From Hortaea werneckii (Eukaryota; Ascomycota; Dothideomycetes; Mycosphaerellales; Teratosphaeriaceae), in assembly GCA_037044905.1 (NCBI GenBank), contig JBAOKB010000173.1, positions 124,001-188,000 of the forward strand: 64,000 bases of DNA, in the 5' to 3' direction. Positions 21,894 to 32,073 of this stretch are shown here, piece after piece. The notes beneath the pieces were generated by a model. That model saw only the letters and a list, made by a program, of their open reading frames with translations, was not told where the DNA came from and did no database searches. Both the position numbers and the translations under genes were made by a program. The first letter of the stretch is position 1. Each line of letters starts with the position of its first letter.

Positions 21894-23589
21894 TGACCAT
21901 GGATTTGGAAACAATCGTCCAGCTCGTGCATCGCAGAAGTCAATACGAAAGTAATTTGGGCCTAGGTTCTCGTTCCAATTTTTTGTTTCTTTTTTTTTTT
22001 TTTTGTGGAAAGGTTTTAGAGTCTCACTACTCGCCGGAGCCACGAATGGCCCTTTTCTACTGCTGTTTTTCACATGGATATTTGAGACGAACGAACGTTG
22101 ATTAATGATACGAGTCTTTCTATTGCAAAAAACCTAAGACGTAATAATCGACACTAGGTTTTGCCGCCAGCGAGGTAATAGGTAAAATACATTGAGGCTA
22201 AGCAGATAATGAAATGTTGACGATCGCCCAGGTGGTGGCTCTAGCACTTGCAGCCCATCGATCTCGTTCCTTATCTCTATTCTTTACTGCTACAGACTGC
22301 GTCTCGCTCGTGGAAATGACAGCTCAATCTTAGCTAGACTTCTCATCGACACTAAGCATGCGACGATTAGAATCGTTTTTTTTAACAATACCAAACCAAA
22401 TTCCCGCCTAAGCTTCGGGTGTCGGCTTTGCGTAATGACCTAGAAACAGCCCTATAGGTGATCATGGTGCGTGGCAATGTACAGCTCGTACCTAGACACG
22501 TTAGCCACTTTGTACACCCTGACATTTTACTGAAATACCTTTAAACCAAAGGGTCCTCGACTTTAGAGGTTCTTGACACAGCATGATGAACACGTAGCTA
22601 TGCCTGAACAACGCACAAACTTCAAGAATTTCGCTCTTTTGGAAGGATATAGAGTGGAAAGAATCAAGAAGCATTATGATTGTGGGTCCCGCACCGTAAG
22701 TTATCGTTAGGGAGCTTTGATAGGAGCATCTAATCATCGAAACAGAACCTCAAGATTTTGGGTCATCCTAACGGGCCCTTTACTAGTTGGAAAGAGTATC
22801 GACTACACGAATACTGTATTTCAAAAAACAAGTTGTGTGTGTGCAATCGTTGCTCACGCAGAACGACTGGAACAAGGGGAAGAGGAAGGCTAGTGCTCAG
22901 CCATGGCGGCAAACGTGAAACCTGTTGCGAATGTGGTAATTCTCTTACCATTTTTCCTTCTCTGCACTAATTTTTGCGGCGGAGCTCTGCAGAAGTAATA
23001 GAACTTCTTAATCCTTCTTGTTCTTTGCTTTTCCCTTTTGTAAATTGCCAAGGCAAGAATTGCGTGCTTGAATGTAGGTTACATCTTTATGGTCCACCGT
23101 CTTCTCACGAAACGCAATATGGAGTACAGGAGCTTATGTGTTCTCTCTGAAAACTACTCGAGGCACACGATAGCTCTACCCCCGCGCTTCTACAATACGG
23201 GCAAAATCTTCAGCATGAAACCAAGCGAAAGCGAACTCATTGGGTTTAACTGTTTGGAGACGACGCTGCATTAAGTGAATACCCTATCATAGCAGCTCCG
23301 GACGAAAGCTTTTGTTCCGAGCTTCCATATAGCTCGGGGATGCTAATAACTATGGTCGCTTGCGGAAATTGATACGGCATGAAATTGTTTCAGTGCCGTT
23401 ATTACGAACCTGTCCAACTTCTGCAAGATTCATTTCGAAAGGTCTCTGGGCTGAACTGTTTGTTACTGCTGATAGCATTTGACAAAGACTTCTGGTCTCA
23501 TCTCCTATCTCGTCCGTCTCGAGCTCTGCTATACAGATTTCAATACATTTTCAAGTTAAGGAATCGTAGGTGACACACCTGCAGTATCT
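21894..23589. other. AT-rich stretch without a resolved gene
   Basis: It contains a T-rich run near 21985-22005 and short frames at 22758-22970, 23068-23274 and 23379-23573 that I cannot connect. It appears to be the left edge of the degenerate repeat region that continues to 29 kb. Confidence 0.4.
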
Positions 23590-24060
23590 TTGTCTGCGAA
23601 GAGTTTGTAATGTCCCTCTGGTTTGTTTTCATGATTGGCTTTCCTAGGTGTCCGGGTCGAGACGTCCGGTTCTTTAGTAGGAGGCGATGATTCCATCATA
23701 GCGAATAAAGCTTGTACGCTTAGTGTCTCACACAAAACGCCCCCAATACTGCTTATAGTTGGTCCGATTGAACTTTGCTCGAAATGATTACTATGCTTCT
23801 CTTTTCCATCGGTACAAAGCATCCCGAACGATGAGTTGAGATAATCACACTAACCGGTTTCAGATATGATTAACGTAAATACAGGTAAAACGGGTCGTTA
23901 CGAATCCACTCTCCGCACGGACCATGTGTTCGATTCTAGGTAGATCAAGATTGTCGCCGCCAATTTGCAAAAGTTTGTAACAGATTGTGCAGCTTCTGCC
24001 ATTCCTAACTTTTTGATTATACAACAACCTTGCCCTAGTCATTAGATAGCATGCTCTAGC
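23590..24060. repeat. Diverged repeat P, copy 1
   Basis: This stretch aligns by eye with 27110-27600 over about 450 bp, with shared blocks such as GTCxGGGTCxAGACG and TTTGTAACAGATT. On the minus strand both copies give related short peptides (here 23556-23822, there 27114-27353) with a shared ETLSxQA and KEPxVxTxT pattern, so the repeat derives from a coding sequence that has since decayed. I cannot name the gene or element. Confidence 0.6.
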
Positions 24061-24190
24061 ATGTCTTGGCTTGCTCAAGTCTGCATCATACGTAATGTGC
24101 ACGGGTATTGCAAATTACATGATAGTAGAAAGGCTAATGACCCGCCATGTACTATTATCTCGACGTTAGTAAGGTAGTGATCGGTACCGG

Positions 24191-24535
24191 TACAGTCAAA
24201 CCTCACTGTAGGGATCTTCCGACTAACAATTCCCCCTCGTAACGATAAAAAGGTCTTGCACCGATATTTTCGCACCTATTTATTGCTAACTTAGATAAGT
24301 GTAACAATAGATTTTCTCCCCCCTCTCTCTGCTAAATATCGTTATCTAAGGTCGGATATAGGCTTAGCTCCGGGATTCCGGCCGAAAATAAAGGGGGGGA
24401 TGGCCCCGTAAAGGGGTCCTAGGGCCGGCAAAGGGGGGTCTCCAAGCGCTTACTAAGTCGGCCTGTAACAATAAACCCTCGTAACAATAAAAGTACCCTT
24501 ATCCGAGGCGATTGATATAGTCAGGTTGGACTGTA
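24191..24535. mobile_element. Tc1/mariner-type MITE (pogo/Fot1-like ends), about 345 bp with target sites
   Basis: The left end begins TA then CAGTCAAACCTCACTGTA. The right end, read on the minus strand, begins TA then CAGTCCAACCTGACTATA. The first 18 positions of the inverted repeats agree at 15. Both ends abut a TA dinucleotide, the target duplication of this superfamily. A subterminal CCCTCGTAACxATAAAA block occurs in direct orientation near both ends. The interior is G-run rich and encodes no transposase, so this is a non-autonomous element that would need a transposase from elsewhere. The CAGTCAAACCTC start resembles fungal pogo/Fot1 elements. Confidence 0.75.
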
Positions 24536-25104
24536 GCATGCACCTCAATGAGGTAACAAAGGGCCCCACTGAGGGGTATCTAGACACTATGGAAAGCGAG
24601 CAACTATAGCGCTAGGTGTAGTGTACGAAGCACGGTGATCTACTGCCTCACTTTTCAACTCAGTATGCCCACGTACATGAAAGCAAGGACATCCCAATTT
24701 CGCGCGACTTCATGTGGATATCACGTGTCCAAACTTGCAAACAGCGACAGGCCATTGAGAAGGCTATTCGCGAGATTTCATAACTTCTCGAACGATGAAG
24801 ACAACACTTGTAGACCCATTGCAGTTGTATCGCCAGAGCGAAAAAGCCAAAAAACGCCGTTATCGTGGTGGGTAAGATCTCATTTCCGAGGCGTCGCATC
24901 TTTCCAAGCACCCTCCGGACAAGTTTGTTGTACGCAGAGAGAGGGTATGGATCTATCATCTTGAAAACTTCTTCTGCTCATTGAAATTCAACATTGGCCG
25001 TCGTTGGACCGACGCTGAATCGAACGTGCATTTCGTATCTCTAGATTCACACTTTTTGGCCCTGCTTGATAATTTGCCTGGCTGTACAGTATTTTAAGAG
25101 GTTC

Positions 25105-25240
25105 GTGCTGCTACATATAAGTGGAATGCACCCTCACATCCCGATTCCAGTAGAAGCCTCCTTACCATTGTAAGCTTTGACGTCATTAGTACTTTTACTC
25201 ACAGATCTTCTTGCTTAGGGCATACGAAGAATATACTCGT
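25105..25240. repeat. Diverged repeat R, partial copy 1
   Basis: It shares with 26338-26450 and 28370-28480 the succession GTGCTGCTxCAxxTAAGTGGAAT, CCAGTAGAAGCC, CCATTGTAAGCTT and AGGxxxxACTTTGG-like blocks. It runs directly into the partial Est1-type copy, so the junction at about 25230 marks a recombination or insertion boundary. Confidence 0.5.
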
Positions 25241-25706
25241 TCGAATCTGGACGGCGATGCCGGAGCACCTCGGGGAAGGAGAAGATGGCGAGTTTTCAAA
25301 TTCTGGGAGGCATACAATATCGTGCCGGAAGTGCTTTCAACTCGTCTGTGGCAAGTGGGTGCTGGGTAGCCATGAGAAAAACGTAATGATCATATGGCAA
25401 AGTCCTGTGAAGTGCCACTAGAGCTTGCCATTGCTCCCGTGCTAGCTTCGTGGGACACTCAGAAGCTAAACTTGCGTCATGATCACTGCAATGTGTCTCT
25501 ACTTTGATCGAGTCTGAGTAGATCCCCCCAGCCTCGGCTTCGAGTTGATCTTGCGAGGTCGTTTCAGCTCCAGGCTGTCGGATGAGGCTCAACTGTTCCC
25601 GATCGTCGAATCGTCTTTTCTCCTCTCCCTCGAGTCCTCCTGCAAAGTTTGGTGGTGTCCGAATTTTTAGCTTAGCAGGCAGCTTAGATCCTGACACAAG
25701 ATGCAT
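25225..25706 (-). pseudogene. Broken partial copy of the Est1-type gene
   Basis: The minus strand reads as a diverged copy of residues about 205-320 of the gene at 29794-32073. They share ASECPTKLAREQWQALVALH exactly and then a long stretch ending in LKALPARYCMP. Where the intact gene has Met-Trp-Arg the copy has Ile-stop, a TGG to TGA change at about 25293. Beyond the stop the similarity continues (EVLRHRRPDS) to about 25230. The copy lacks the rest of the gene on both sides. The changes are mainly G:C to A:T in type, as expected for repeat-induced point mutation, but I have not counted them. Confidence 0.85.
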
Positions 25707-26094
25707 GGCGGGAACGGTATGCGAATCAAGCAGGGCACTTTGTGAGGTTGCTGTCTAGGGACGAGACGTAAGCCCGCTGTCGCCATCTGAACTACCTTCT
25801 TTGCTTAAAAGCAGAGTTGCGGGGTTACCTCAGAACGCACTTTGTAACGCGCACATGAGGATGTGTTCTGAATGAATAAGCGCTGATTCAGCTACTCGAA
25901 GGATATAGTTCCGCATGCGGACCACGAGGCAGCATGCGTACATGCATCAATCTGTAGGGATGGATGGGGAAGGCGATACCTGCACGGCTGGCCGCGGGGC
26001 GGCAGGCAACGACTCGCACGGGCACTATCGGATATGCACAACAGCCGTTGCAGAATTTGTAAAGTTATGCTAAGTACTAACATGTTCGAGTAGT

Positions 26095-26215
26095 ATTCGT
26101 CCAAAATATAGGATAGCGGAGTGCATACAAGCACATTGTCTAGCTAAAGACTATGTTGCACATTTTAATATTGTAGGTAGGGATTATGCCAAACGACTCT
26201 TACCTTCGACTACTT
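26095..26215. repeat. Diverged repeat S, copy 1
   Basis: It aligns by eye with 34280-34400, with shared blocks TAGCGGAGT, AAGCACATT, TAAAGACT, TTGCA and GGxxTATGCCxAA. It is probably a fragment of an old mobile element, too diverged to classify. Confidence 0.4.
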
Positions 26216-26329
26216 AGAATATTATATGAACCTTGAAAATAGTTGGGAACTATTATTTAAGTAGAGGTAAAAGGGTATTACAAGGGGTTCAAGAGGATTC
26301 AATAGAAAGATAAGTACAATTTGTTCGCG

Positions 26330-26850
26330 TAGCACAGGTTTGTGCTGCTGCACGTAAGTGGAATTCCGATTTAGATGTCTTCTTGCTATTGTGACCTTTG
26401 TTATTAGCACTTTTGATTACAGAGCTTCTTTGGGGCATAGGAAGGATGTACTTTGGTCGCACGTAGGCTTTTTCAAAGAAGGAGTCGTTTAGAACGACAT
26501 CTTATGCGTGTGCCTCAAGCGACGAATGCACATCGTTTCGCACGATCTCCGGCAGTTCTGTGAGCTTGCAAGGGTTTTGCAAGTCTAACATTTCGTTCAT
26601 AATTTAGGCACGTGACAACCCCAGCTAATGTAGACGTTTGAAGCAACAAGAGTTGCGGGACTTTGTACCCTAAGAGTTACAGCTGTTGGTTACTTCGTCG
26701 TGTATGGTGGGGAGCCGACTTAGCAGTAACCCTTTCTTCGTTCTGTGAATACCAATCTGAATTAGTGAGACTTATTGTAGCAGAGGTTGTGAAGCGATTA
26801 TCTCGCCCCCTTCCCCATTTTGACGTTCTGAAGCCCAGGCGTTGATGAGA
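26330..26850. repeat. Diverged repeat R, copy 2
   Basis: It aligns over about 500 bp with 28355-28865, including CGACGAATG, GATCTCCG and CTGAATTAGTGA/CTGGATTAGTGA-type blocks in the same order. It has more stops and more AT than copy 3 and is a decayed copy of the same coding-derived sequence. Confidence 0.55.
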
Positions 26851-27109
26851 TAGATTATGTTCGAGAGCATACAAATTGCAATTGTTAGTCGATTTACGAG
26901 CGCCCATTAACACTACCAACATCTAGTGTACTCCAGGCAGAGAACAAAGCAAAACCAAACAGTGCCGAAGCGACGCTCATCCGATTGGAGATAATAATAT
27001 CATTGCTCTAGAAAACGGCGCCAATCATATGAACACATCCAACTTTCCCAATGTGACCTCGATCGTTGGCGAGCTGCCCATAGCTTGGGAAATCTCATAA
27101 TCTTGGACA

Positions 27110-27600
27110 CTTGCTAAGTTTGATGCGGCATGAGTTGGACTTTACTAGACGTCTGGGTCAAGACGCATGGCTCCTTGTTTAAAGATGGCGATTCGATCAT
27201 GGTGGTTCGAGCTTGATTACTCAATGTCTCAAAACAGAGATTCCCAATCGTGGGTATGACCCGCCTTAACTTTCCTCGAAGTAGTTCCGATGCTTGCCTG
27301 TTCCACAGCGACGAATCACTCCGACGGATGGAAACTTTCAATAATTTTATCAAACCGCTTTAAGATATAACAGGCGCTTGAAACAATCTCAGCTCTAATG
27401 GGTCATTCCGAAAAAGCAATTCGTGTAGAAAGTGTCTTTAATGACGGGACCTCGAGGGATCGAAGACCCATAGGAACTGTGCTGACTTGCAACAGTCTAC
27501 AACAGTTTGTAACAGATTTTACAGCCTTCTTACAACACTCCGTGGCTTAAATTAACCACCTAACATGCCGAAAGCATATGAGCGCTGCGGTATCGGAGCG
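27110..27600. repeat. Diverged repeat P, copy 2
   Basis: This is the second copy of the repeat at 23590-24060 and lies just downstream of repeat R copy 2. The minus-strand frame at 27114-27353 keeps the same ETLSNQARTTMIES-type peptide. It carries many indels and stops relative to copy 1. Confidence 0.6.
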
Positions 27601-27783
27601 ACTTGAGGCTTCCGAGTATGTCGCATCCTTGACTTTACTTCTGTTATATCGCACCGAGATGCCCGGCCCGTGACGCACCTAGTAGTTATGTCGTCCCGGC
27701 AAGTCTACTGTATCACGTTTGCAAAACAGAACGTTGCGCCGTCGAAAAGATCTTTTTAAGCTCTTTCCTGCTAGACACCAGCC

Positions 27784-28011
27784 ATGAAAGCCGTCCAAAA
27801 GACAGCAGGTCGTTTTTGGCAGCTCGTTCTAGCAAGAGGAGGTCCGTCCTACCTTTACCTTAACTTGGCATCGTACGACCTAGTATACCCCGGGCCTCTC
27901 TCGCGCAAGGGAAAAGAAGATATGCTCAAGCAGGAGTCTTTGCGGCCCGGACAATGCTCAAACGTTTCGATCCAGCAAGATGCGTTTCAGCTAAGGCTGT
28001 CGTCCCTCTAA
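27784..28011 (+). CDS. Possible small protein, 75 aa
   Basis: An ATG in a good context (GCCATGA) opens a frame with a mixed hydrophobic and charged composition, including an LVLARGGPSYLYLNL segment. There is no signal peptide cleavage pattern and no known motif. It sits between decayed repeats and may itself be a remnant. Confidence 0.25.
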   Translation: MKAVQKTAGRFWQLVLARGGPSYLYLNLASYDLVYPGPLSRKGKEDMLKQESLRPGQCSNVSIQQDAFQLRLSSL

Positions 28012-28354
28012 TAGCTAATCAATCTCAAACAATCAACCTCTAGACTTACGTAGTTAGTAAATCCAGTGGCCTGTAACAGGTGTATATACGAGCTGTTGAG
28101 AAGTTTCCCCTCTATTGAGAGACGCGGCTCTATAAGTGTTCTCTCTCCATTTCTTGACGAATCATCAAGTTCCGTCTATACACGGGGACTGCTGCTGCCG
28201 AGTCTTTGCCTGGACGCAGCGCTTTTCATTCGCCGCGTTACATTTTTGTTCTAAATGAGCGTTCGACATGGACTATCATCGTAGCAAACGGCGCCATGAT
28301 CCACGCCCCAGCAATTGTACTTGTCCTACCCGAAGAGTAGCCCCGCTTGGAAAT

Positions 28355-29024
28355 TTGTTCTTTACATACAACTAGAGTGTGCCCTCGCATCTTGGTACCA
28401 GTAGAAGCCCTCTTGCCATTGTAAGCTTGATTAAATTAGCATGTTGTTACCGGCACTTCGTTAGCGTAATCAGGACACACTTTGGTTGCAGGTAGGCTTC
28501 CTTAGGGAAAGAGCCGTTTAGAAGATCTTGTCGTGTGTCTGTCTCAGGCGACGAATGTAAAATGTCTTGCTCGATCTCCGTCGTATCCGTTGGTTTGCAA
28601 AAGCTCTGCAGATTTATGGGTGCGCTCATGGTCAAGGCAGAGGGCGAAGGTTCGACGTTAGGTAGACACAGTGTGCGACGAAGTCTTTTGGGAGTCGAGA
28701 ATCGACAAGGTTTATTTGTATCCGCAAGAGCTACAGCTCCTGCTTATCCCGCTGCACGAAGTAGTGGAGACACTCGGCAGTAAGCATCTATTTGATTACC
28801 ATTCTGGATTAGTGAAGCTTCTTGTGTTCAAGAGCAGGCATACGATCGGTCTTCGCAAAGCTGAGAATGTGATGGTCCATATTTCCAAAACCCTACAGGC
28901 CCTGCTACAAGTTCCGAGGTCAATACCCTATGGCCCACGGAGAGATCCAGGTCTTGAGGAGTATGGGATCAAAGACGTATCGAACGTTACCTCCGTCCAC
29001 AAAGCAACACTCGTCTCTTGCTAA
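28355..29024 (+). repeat. Diverged repeat R, copy 3, with an open frame
   Basis: This is the best kept of the three R copies. Its second half contains a plus-strand frame (28671-29024, 117 aa) with a helical, Leu-rich protein-like sequence (LQLLLIPLHEVVETLG), whose counterpart in copy 2 is broken by stops. The family therefore derives from a protein-coding gene or a mobile-element ORF. I do not recognise it. Confidence 0.5.
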
Positions 29025-29793
29025 CTCGAACCCCTCTGAACGGTCTTCGACCTGCCCGCGCAGTGCAACAGGTTTATGTTCAAGTTCACAAACTCCCGGG
29101 TTCGTGTGACGCACAGTCCTGAACAAGCACGCAGACGCGGACTCGCTTAAGTCGCGTTCTCACGTACATCGGCACTACTCGTATTTCAGTCCTGGGTGAT
29201 ACTTTCTTCCTTTTTTTCGTTTCTGTTCGAAAGAGAAGGAGGAATGAAAAGAGAAAAAATGAAAAGGAGAGGCAGGGACAGATCAATCAAAACTTTTCGT
29301 TTTTCTGCGGGTACTTCATGGAAGCGTGAAATGTTCGCAAGCAAAATCCCAATACTGTGGAACCAAAAGGACGACATTCCAAATAGACAAGTATAACAGA
29401 AAGGGTGGGTAGCGCAAACCAAATTTCTCCCGCCCCCTTTCCTCTGTTTTCTCCCTGCCACAACATTATGTGTACGCTTGTCGATCACAAAGTCTGCCCT
29501 TATTTCACTCCGCGCACATAAGAAGAAATTTGGCTTCCATTTCCGTACAAGAAATAGTGGAATCAAGTGCAAATTTCCCATTTCAGTCCGTCGGGGTGGA
29601 CGACCGGCACTTGCGTGGTTTGGAGACCCGCTGGGCATTTGCCGCTGGCGATTTAGCGGGACCAAAAGGTGGATTCCGCTTTGATGATTTCGAGGTGGCA
29701 GATTCTTAGATGTTCGTGCTGCGTGTTAGATTGTGACGCGATTACTACTCAAAGTGGAAGAGGAGGGACTTTGTTGGAAGATATCGCCGCAGG
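29025..29793. other. Intergenic, 3' side of the Est1-type gene
   Basis: Open frames on both strands overlap here (29186-29665 minus, 29470-29709 plus), but none has a motif. A pyrimidine/purine-skewed block lies at 29205-29280. Nothing is supported. Confidence 0.4.
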
Positions 29794-32073
29794 TCAACTG
29801 CTGGGTCCAATGGTCGCATTACCAGCCGAGGCTTTGAAACTGGCTGCGGTCGAGTCGAAGGTAATGTGGTTTGTCTCCTGCAAGTGAATGTCAGAGACAA
29901 AATATCGGAAGGAGACAGCAACGAGAGAAGGACCTACGAAAGCAAGCCTCAACCCATAATAAAGCACCCTTTCCCTCCTCGCCTCGACCGTCCCACTACT
30001 TTCAACGAACCGTTCATGCGGATCCCCACAGTCGTCGAACATCCCGCTTTCGTAAGCAAAATACGACCACACCAACCCACGCATTGTGAAGTCCTCCGGG
30101 AGAAGAGGTCGACCCAGACTTTCATCAGCGGGGTAAGACGATCCCTGACGAGCGCAAGTGACTATTTCCTGAGGTAAGGCCCCTGTCAGATGCACGAGAG
30201 TGTTAAGGAAGAGACAAAGCTGACCCCATAAGACGCCTTCCAGCTCAAGGAGTTTGCCGACCGTTCGACGATGAGGATGATGATGCTCTTTAATTAGTGT
30301 TAAGCTGTTGAGGAAACAAAGCATGACATGTACGCAAGGAAGGATGTCGTCGACGACGCCGTGTCGGAGAGCGGAATTGAGAACTGCGAAAGTGATGTCC
30401 CGGGTGATGGTCAGAAGAGGTTGATTTGCGAGTTTTGCGGGCTCTTTGGGATTCTGCGAGTCATTTTGTCCGTCTGATGAAGTGGTATGACCGGCGTTCG
30501 CAGGCCCTGTATTGCGGAGATGCTGTTGGATAGCTGAATTGTAGGCCGCTCGTATTGGGTTTGCGAGAGAGCCATGCTCAAGGAAAGCGGAAGTACTGCT
30601 GATTGCAAGAGCGACACCGTTATCTTTCCAGCGAAAGCCACCAGGTCTCTCAAGTAATTCAAGAGCCAATTTCTGGGCTACATCGACCGCCACCGGATGT
30701 TTTTGGAGATATATTAAAGCGAACATCCTGCACAGGCTGGCTTCCGTCAAGCGAGTAGCTGTCCTCGCAGCACTCCCGTCTTCGGCCAGGGGAGTACACA
30801 GCAAGGTCATAGAGTCCTTCGTATCAGGAAACGGTATAACGCAGGTCTGCGATTTGCCGTAGCAAGCGAACTTTTGCAAACTTGGACGCTCTAAAATGCC
30901 AAGATGATGGTACAACCGTCCGGCTTCAGGATGCTTGTCTGTAGCCTTGATGTACCACGAGGAAGCGACGCCGGCCCAGTGGCTGTATAGATCTCGGTCT
31001 TCCTCAATAGCCATGCGGTACCGGGCAAGGTCACCCAGACATTCAACCCAAGTATCTTCGAAACTCGGGACGGTTTCGAGAAGCAGAGCCATCATCTGGT
31101 AAGTCAGATAGACAAATGCCAGCATGTACTCGTGCGAATCTGGACGGCGATGTCGGAGCACTTCGAGGAAGGAGTGGATTGCGTGTCTCCACATTCTGGC
31201 CGGCATACAGTAACGTGCTGGAAGTGCCTTCAACTCGTCTGTTGCAAGTGGGTGCTGAGTGGCCATGAGAAAATCGTAATGCTCATATAGCAAGGTCCGG
31301 TGAAGTGCGACAAGAGCTTGCCACTGCTCCCGAGCTAGCTTGGTGGGACACTCAGAGGCTTGGGCTGCATCAATGTTGATACATTTGGATTCCACCATGA
31401 CCAAGCCTGCGTAGATCCCCTTGACCTCAGCTGCGAGTTGATCTTGCGAAATTGGTAAAGCTTCAGGCTGTGGAAGGAGGCCGGAAGATTGCCGGTCCTT
31501 GGATGGTCTCTTTTTATCTGCCTTGGGAGGCGATGATGATGAGACCGGGCTTGCTCGGGAACATGGGTCACGAGGAATTGTACGCTCTCGAGTTAGCTGT
31601 ACGTGCTGAGGGGACTGCGCAGTGCTTCTCTTGCTTTTCAAAGGTGAGTAGGAAGGATGCTCAAGTCCTCCTTGCCCTTCGTGACGGATTCTGGAAGTTG
31701 GACTGACGATTACCAGTTGCATCTCTTCCGCAAGTCGCTTGACCCGGTACTGCTGCTTGTCTTCACGCCTCCTTCTTTGTTGCGCTTTGGTGACATGACT
31801 TGGGGACGGTTGTCTCTCTACGAAATTACTTGACGCATTGCGAAGATGAGACTTAGGAGAGTGAACGCTCTGGCGCCCCTTGGCAGTGGGCTTCTGCTCT
31901 AGCTGGCTCGCATGTTGTGCCCACGGTAACGTGGGTTGCGAAGACGCTCGTCCATACACAGGCGAAGCGGTATACAAAGGATCAGCTTGTCCTGGAGACT
32001 CTGGTGGCGTCAAATTGTCAAGTTCTGGATTCATCGAATCATCAGACGTCTCAGATCCTGACGTGGTAGACAT
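29794..32073 (-). CDS. Est1-type DNA/RNA-binding domain protein, about 759 aa
   Basis: A single long exon. I place the start at the ATG at 32073 (MSTTSGSE), since the longer frame to 32148 adds an AT-rich stretch next to a likely leader intron. Residues 1-200 are Ser/Pro/Arg-rich and disordered. Residues about 205-330 hold the helical region copied in the pseudogene at 25.2 kb. The family signature then follows: a DRDLYSHWAGVASSWYIKA block, then PEAGRLYHHLGIL, then a C-terminal LPEDFTMRGLVWSYF block and an RxxRVLYYGLRLA block. These are the marks of the TPR-like/Est1 DNA-RNA-binding domain shared by telomerase factor Est1 and SMG5-7 decay factors. Fungi carry several paralogues of this kind with unknown roles. 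Telomere or RNA-decay function is family inference only. No PIN domain is seen. Confidence 0.8.
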   Translation of the reverse strand: MSTTSGSETSDDSMNPELDNLTPPESPGQADPLYTASPVYGRASSQPTLPWAQHASQLEQKPTAKGRQSVHSPKSHLRNASSNFVERQPSPSHVTKAQQRRRREDKQQYRVKRLAEEMQLVIVSPTSRIRHEGQGGLEHPSYSPLKSKRSTAQSPQHVQLTRERTIPRDPCSRASPVSSSSPPKADKKRPSKDRQSSGLLPQPEALPISQDQLAAEVKGIYAGLVMVESKCINIDAAQASECPTKLAREQWQALVALHRTLLYEHYDFLMATQHPLATDELKALPARYCMPARMWRHAIHSFLEVLRHRRPDSHEYMLAFVYLTYQMMALLLETVPSFEDTWVECLGDLARYRMAIEEDRDLYSHWAGVASSWYIKATDKHPEAGRLYHHLGILERPSLQKFACYGKSQTCVIPFPDTKDSMTLLCTPLAEDGSAARTATRLTEASLCRMFALIYLQKHPVAVDVAQKLALELLERPGGFRWKDNGVALAISSTSAFLEHGSLANPIRAAYNSAIQQHLRNTGPANAGHTTSSDGQNDSQNPKEPAKLANQPLLTITRDITFAVLNSALRHGVVDDILPCVHVMLCFLNSLTLIKEHHHPHRRTVGKLLELEGVLWGQLCLFLNTLVHLTGALPQEIVTCARQGSSYPADESLGRPLLPEDFTMRGLVWSYFAYESGMFDDCGDPHERFVESSGTVEARRERVLYYGLRLAFVGPSLVAVSFRYFVSDIHLQETNHITFDSTAASFKASAGNATIGPSS

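Noticed and set aside
23920..23945. tRNA B-box-like GTGTTCGATTCTAGG
   Set aside because: No matching A-box, acceptor stem or anticodon arm at the right spacing.
29186..29665. Minus-strand frame of 159 codons beyond the 3' end of the Est1-type gene
   Set aside because: Its end runs through a purine/pyrimidine-skewed tract, it overlaps plus-strand frames of equal quality, and it has no motif.
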